From contig JBFEYJ010000097.1 in assembly GCA_041562215.1 (NCBI GenBank), positions 1 through 10,448 on the forward strand: 10,448 nt of DNA. The letters run 5' to 3'. The notes under the pieces were generated by a model. That model was not told the DNA's origin, did no database searches, and saw only the letters and a list, made by a program, of their open reading frames with translations. This DNA is from JBFEYJ01 sp041562215. Its GTDB lineage: Bacteria; Pseudomonadota; Gammaproteobacteria; Thiohalomonadales; Thiohalomonadaceae. How positions within the stretch are numbered: position 1 is the stretch's first letter; each line of letters opens with the position of its first letter. The translations under genes were made by a program, and so were the position numbers. Below, in pieces: positions 7,751-10,448 of this stretch.

Positions 7751-10448
7751 ATGCTGATCCTGCGTGGAAGCCCGGCCCTGTCTCCGTTCCGTCTGGACAA
7801 ACTGATGAGCACTTTGCGTGAGCACGTTCCGGACATCGCTCACCTCTATGCTGAATACGTTCACTTTGCCGATGTTGAGCGTAATCTCAACGAGTCGGAA
7901 AAAGAGACCCTGGCGCAACTGCTCAGCTACGGGCCGAGCGCGGTCAGTGAGGAGCCGCAAGGTCAACTGCTATTGGTGATCCCGCGAATCGGCACCATCT
8001 CGCCGTGGGCCTCCAAGGCGACGGATATCGCCCACAATTGCGGACTGCTCTCGGTAAAGCGTCTTGAACGCGGCATCGCCTACTACCTCACCCGCGCAGA
8101 CGGTGCGCTGACCGACCATGAGCTCAAGCAGATCGCGGCGCTGCTGCATGACCGTATGATTGAGCAGGTGCTGGAGAGCACCGAAGAGGCCGAGGGGCTG
8201 TTTCTCACCCAGGAGCCGGGGCCGATGCGCCAGGTGAATATCCTGGGCGGCGGTAAGACTGAACTGGAACGGGCGAACAGTGAGTGGGGCCTGGCGTTGG
8301 CCTCTGATGAGATCGACTATCTGGTGGAAAATTTCACGGCACTCGGCCGCAATCCATCGGATGCCGAACTGATGATGTTCGCCCAAGCCAACTCCGAACA
8401 CTGTCGTCACAAGATTTTCAATGCTGACTGGATCATTGATGGCCAGGCGGAAGAGAAATCCCTGTTTGCGATGATCCGCAATACTCACCAGAAGAATCCG
8501 GGTAAGACCCTCTCCGCCTACAAGGACAACTCCGCCGTGATCGAGGGCTACGAGGCAGGCCGCTTCTTCCCGGAACCCGGCAGCAACGAGTATCGCTATC
8601 ATACTGAGCCGATGGCAATTTTGATGAAAGTGGAGACCCACAATCACCCCACCGCCATCGCCCCCTTCCCTGGCGCGGCCACCGGCTCCGGTGGTGAGAT
8701 TCGCGATGAGGGCGCCACCGGGCGCGGCTCCAAACCCAAGGCGGGCCTCTCCGGGTTTTCTGTTTCCAATCTGCGTATCCCCGGTTTCGAGCAGCCATGG
8801 GAGAGCGATCACGGCAAACCCGGACGCATCGTCTCCGCGCTGGAAGTCATGACTGACGGCCCTCTCGGTGCCGCCGCATTCAATAATGAATTCGGCCGTC
8901 CCGCGATCAACGGATACTTCCGTACCTTTGAAGAGAAGGTGCCCGCTTCCGCTGGGGAGGAGGTGCGTGGCTATCACAAGCCGATCATGCTCGCCGGTGG
9001 CCTCGGCAACATCCGTGTCGAGCACGTGGAGAAGGACATTATTCCACCCGGCGCGCAGCTGGTGGTGCTTGGCGGACCGGCGATGTTGATTGGCCTTGGC
9101 GGTGGCGCCGCCTCCTCCATGACCAGTGGTGAGTCGGCGGAGAATCTCGACTTCGCCTCGGTGCAGCGAGGCAATCCGGAGATCGAGCGCCGATGCCAGG
9201 AGGTGATCGACCGCTGCTGGCAGTTGGGTGATGCCAACCCCATCGTCTCCATCCACGACGTCGGCGCCGGTGGCCTCTCCAACGCCATGCCGGAGCTGGT
9301 CAACGATGCGGGCCGTGGTGCGCGCTTTGAGCTGCGCGCCATTCCTAATGACGAGCCGGGGATGTCGCCGATGGAGATCTGGTGCAACGAAGCGCAGGAG
9401 CGCTACGTCATGGCGATCAAACCCGAGGATATGGAGCGCTTTGCCGCCATCTGCGAGCGTGAGCGCGCACCCTTCGCGGTGATCGGCGAGGCTACCGAAG
9501 AGCAGCAACTGGTGCTCGGCGACGGTCACTTCGATAACAGCCCTATTGATATGCCACTGGAGGTGCTGCTGGGCAAGCCGCCAAAGATGCTACGCGAAGC
9601 CCAGCACAAGCCGTTCCACAAGCCTGACTTCGATACGTCGAAGATCGATGTGCGCGAGGCGGCTTACCGTCTGATGCATCTGCCGACCATTGCCGACAAG
9701 ACCTTCCTCATCACCATCGGTGATCGCACCGTCACCGGCCTGGTTAATCGTGACCAGATGGTCGGTCCGTGGCAGGTGCCGGTGGCCGACTGCGGTGTTA
9801 CCGCCAGCAGTTACGACAGCTACACCGGTGAGGCGATGGCAATGGGCGAGCGCACTCCCTTGGCATTGATCGATCACGCGGCCAGCGCCCGCATGGCCGT
9901 AGGAGAGTCACTGACCAATATCGCTGCTGCACGTATTGACGATATCTCCCGTATTGTGCTCTCTGCCAACTGGATGGCCCCGGCGGGCCACCCTGGCGAG
10001 GACGCGGGTCTCTACGAGGCGGTCAAGGCCGTGGGCATGGAGCTCTGTCCGGCGCTGGGTATTGCGATCCCTGTGGGCAAGGACTCCATGTCGATGAAGA
10101 CCGTATGGCAGGAGAATGGTGAGGAAAAATCCGTTACCGCACCGCTATCGCTGATCACTACGGCCTTTGCCCCGGTGCTTGATGTCCGCAAGACCCTCAC
10201 CCCGGAGCTGCGTGGCGACCTTGGCGATACCGATCTCATTCTCATTGACCTGGGCAAAAAACGTAATCGTCTCGGCGGCTCCTGTCTGGCACAGGTCTAC
10301 CAGCAGGTTGGGCATCACGCCCCGGATCTGGACGATGCGCAGGCGTTCAAGCAGTTTTTCAACCTGGTGCAGGAGCTCAACCAGGAGGGAAAACTGCTCG
10401 CCTACCATGACCGTTCTGACGGCGGGCTGTTCACAACAGTGGCTGAGA
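7751..10448 (+). CDS. purL: Phosphoribosylformylglycinamidine synthase, C-terminus cut by window edge
   Basis: PurL carries out the fourth step of purine synthesis, converting FGAR, ATP and glutamine to FGAM. This is the large single-chain form of gammaproteobacteria (E. coli 1295 residues); 899 complete codons are present with no interruption. Visible landmarks include the N-terminus MLILRGSPALSPFRL, close to E. coli; NSEHCRHKIF with the Cys at 218; KVETHNHPTA around 293-302; ATGSGGEIRDEG at 310-321; the second synthase half with GDRTVTGL starting at 657; and GKDSMSMK at 776-783. The last part seen, HDRSDGGL, precedes the C-terminal glutaminase domain, which lies past the edge, so its Cys-His-Glu triad cannot be checked. 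AAGG lies ten bases before the ATG. The gene stands alone here, just downstream of the tandem repeat array. Frames on the opposite strand are shadows. Confidence 0.98.
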   Translation, partial: MLILRGSPALSPFRLDKLMSTLREHVPDIAHLYAEYVHFADVERNLNESEKETLAQLLSYGPSAVSEEPQGQLLLVIPRIGTISPWASKATDIAHNCGLLSVKRLERGIAYYLTRADGALTDHELKQIAALLHDRMIEQVLESTEEAEGLFLTQEPGPMRQVNILGGGKTELERANSEWGLALASDEIDYLVENFTALGRNPSDAELMMFAQANSEHCRHKIFNADWIIDGQAEEKSLFAMIRNTHQKNPGKTLSAYKDNSAVIEGYEAGRFFPEPGSNEYRYHTEPMAILMKVETHNHPTAIAPFPGAATGSGGEIRDEGATGRGSKPKAGLSGFSVSNLRIPGFEQPWESDHGKPGRIVSALEVMTDGPLGAAAFNNEFGRPAINGYFRTFEEKVPASAGEEVRGYHKPIMLAGGLGNIRVEHVEKDIIPPGAQLVVLGGPAMLIGLGGGAASSMTSGESAENLDFASVQRGNPEIERRCQEVIDRCWQLGDANPIVSIHDVGAGGLSNAMPELVNDAGRGARFELRAIPNDEPGMSPMEIWCNEAQERYVMAIKPEDMERFAAICERERAPFAVIGEATEEQQLVLGDGHFDNSPIDMPLEVLLGKPPKMLREAQHKPFHKPDFDTSKIDVREAAYRLMHLPTIADKTFLITIGDRTVTGLVNRDQMVGPWQVPVADCGVTASSYDSYTGEAMAMGERTPLALIDHAASARMAVGESLTNIAAARIDDISRIVLSANWMAPAGHPGEDAGLYEAVKAVGMELCPALGIAIPVGKDSMSMKTVWQENGEEKSVTAPLSLITTAFAPVLDVRKTLTPELRGDLGDTDLILIDLGKKRNRLGGSCLAQVYQQVGHHAPDLDDAQAFKQFFNLVQELNQEGKLLAYHDRSDGGLFTTVAE

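Noticed and set aside
7970..9529. A 519-codon open frame on the minus strand, the longest closed frame in the window.
   Set aside because: It lies wholly antisense to purL, whose plus-strand frame is open to the window edge and matches E. coli PurL throughout. The antisense product has no recognisable domain.

Overview
The window is a chromosomal housekeeping segment from a GC-rich gammaproteobacterium. The evidence is the gene order valS, small unknown gene, holC, pepA, then divergent lptF-lptG, which matches the arrangement known from Escherichia coli and Pseudomonas, together with close sequence agreement of PepA, ValRS and PurL with their E. coli counterparts. A Chromatiales-like or sulfur-oxidising relative is possible but not shown by the sequence.

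Left block (1-4532, minus strand). Read in the direction of transcription, this is pepA (leucyl aminopeptidase), a 230-bp spacer full of inverted repeats, holC (DNA polymerase III chi subunit), a 140-residue gene of unknown function six bases behind holC, a 190-bp spacer with a good -10 box, and valS (valyl-tRNA synthetase), cut by the left edge. Right of pepA a short divergent promoter region (4533-4653) serves pepA and the lptFG pair.

Middle block (4654-7294). lptF and lptG overlap by four bases and encode the two membrane subunits of the lipopolysaccharide exporter LptB2FG. A gene for a small RDD-family membrane protein lies convergent to lptG, with a weak hairpin between them and its own extended -10 promoter.

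Right block (7334-10448). A gene-poor stretch of about 415 bp holds a cluster of palindromes and then four head-to-tail copies of a 50-bp unit that can fold into a segmented hairpin. It runs straight into purL (phosphoribosylformylglycinamidine synthase), which is intact as far as it goes but cut by the right edge before its glutaminase domain.

No phage, insertion sequence, tRNA, CRISPR array or defence system was recognised. The genes serve separate core tasks (translation, replication, peptide turnover, outer-membrane assembly, purine synthesis). The parts that known families do not explain are the 50-bp hairpin repeat array before purL, the inverted-repeat-rich pepA-holC spacer, and the small protein with a duplicated IPxLxxV motif.
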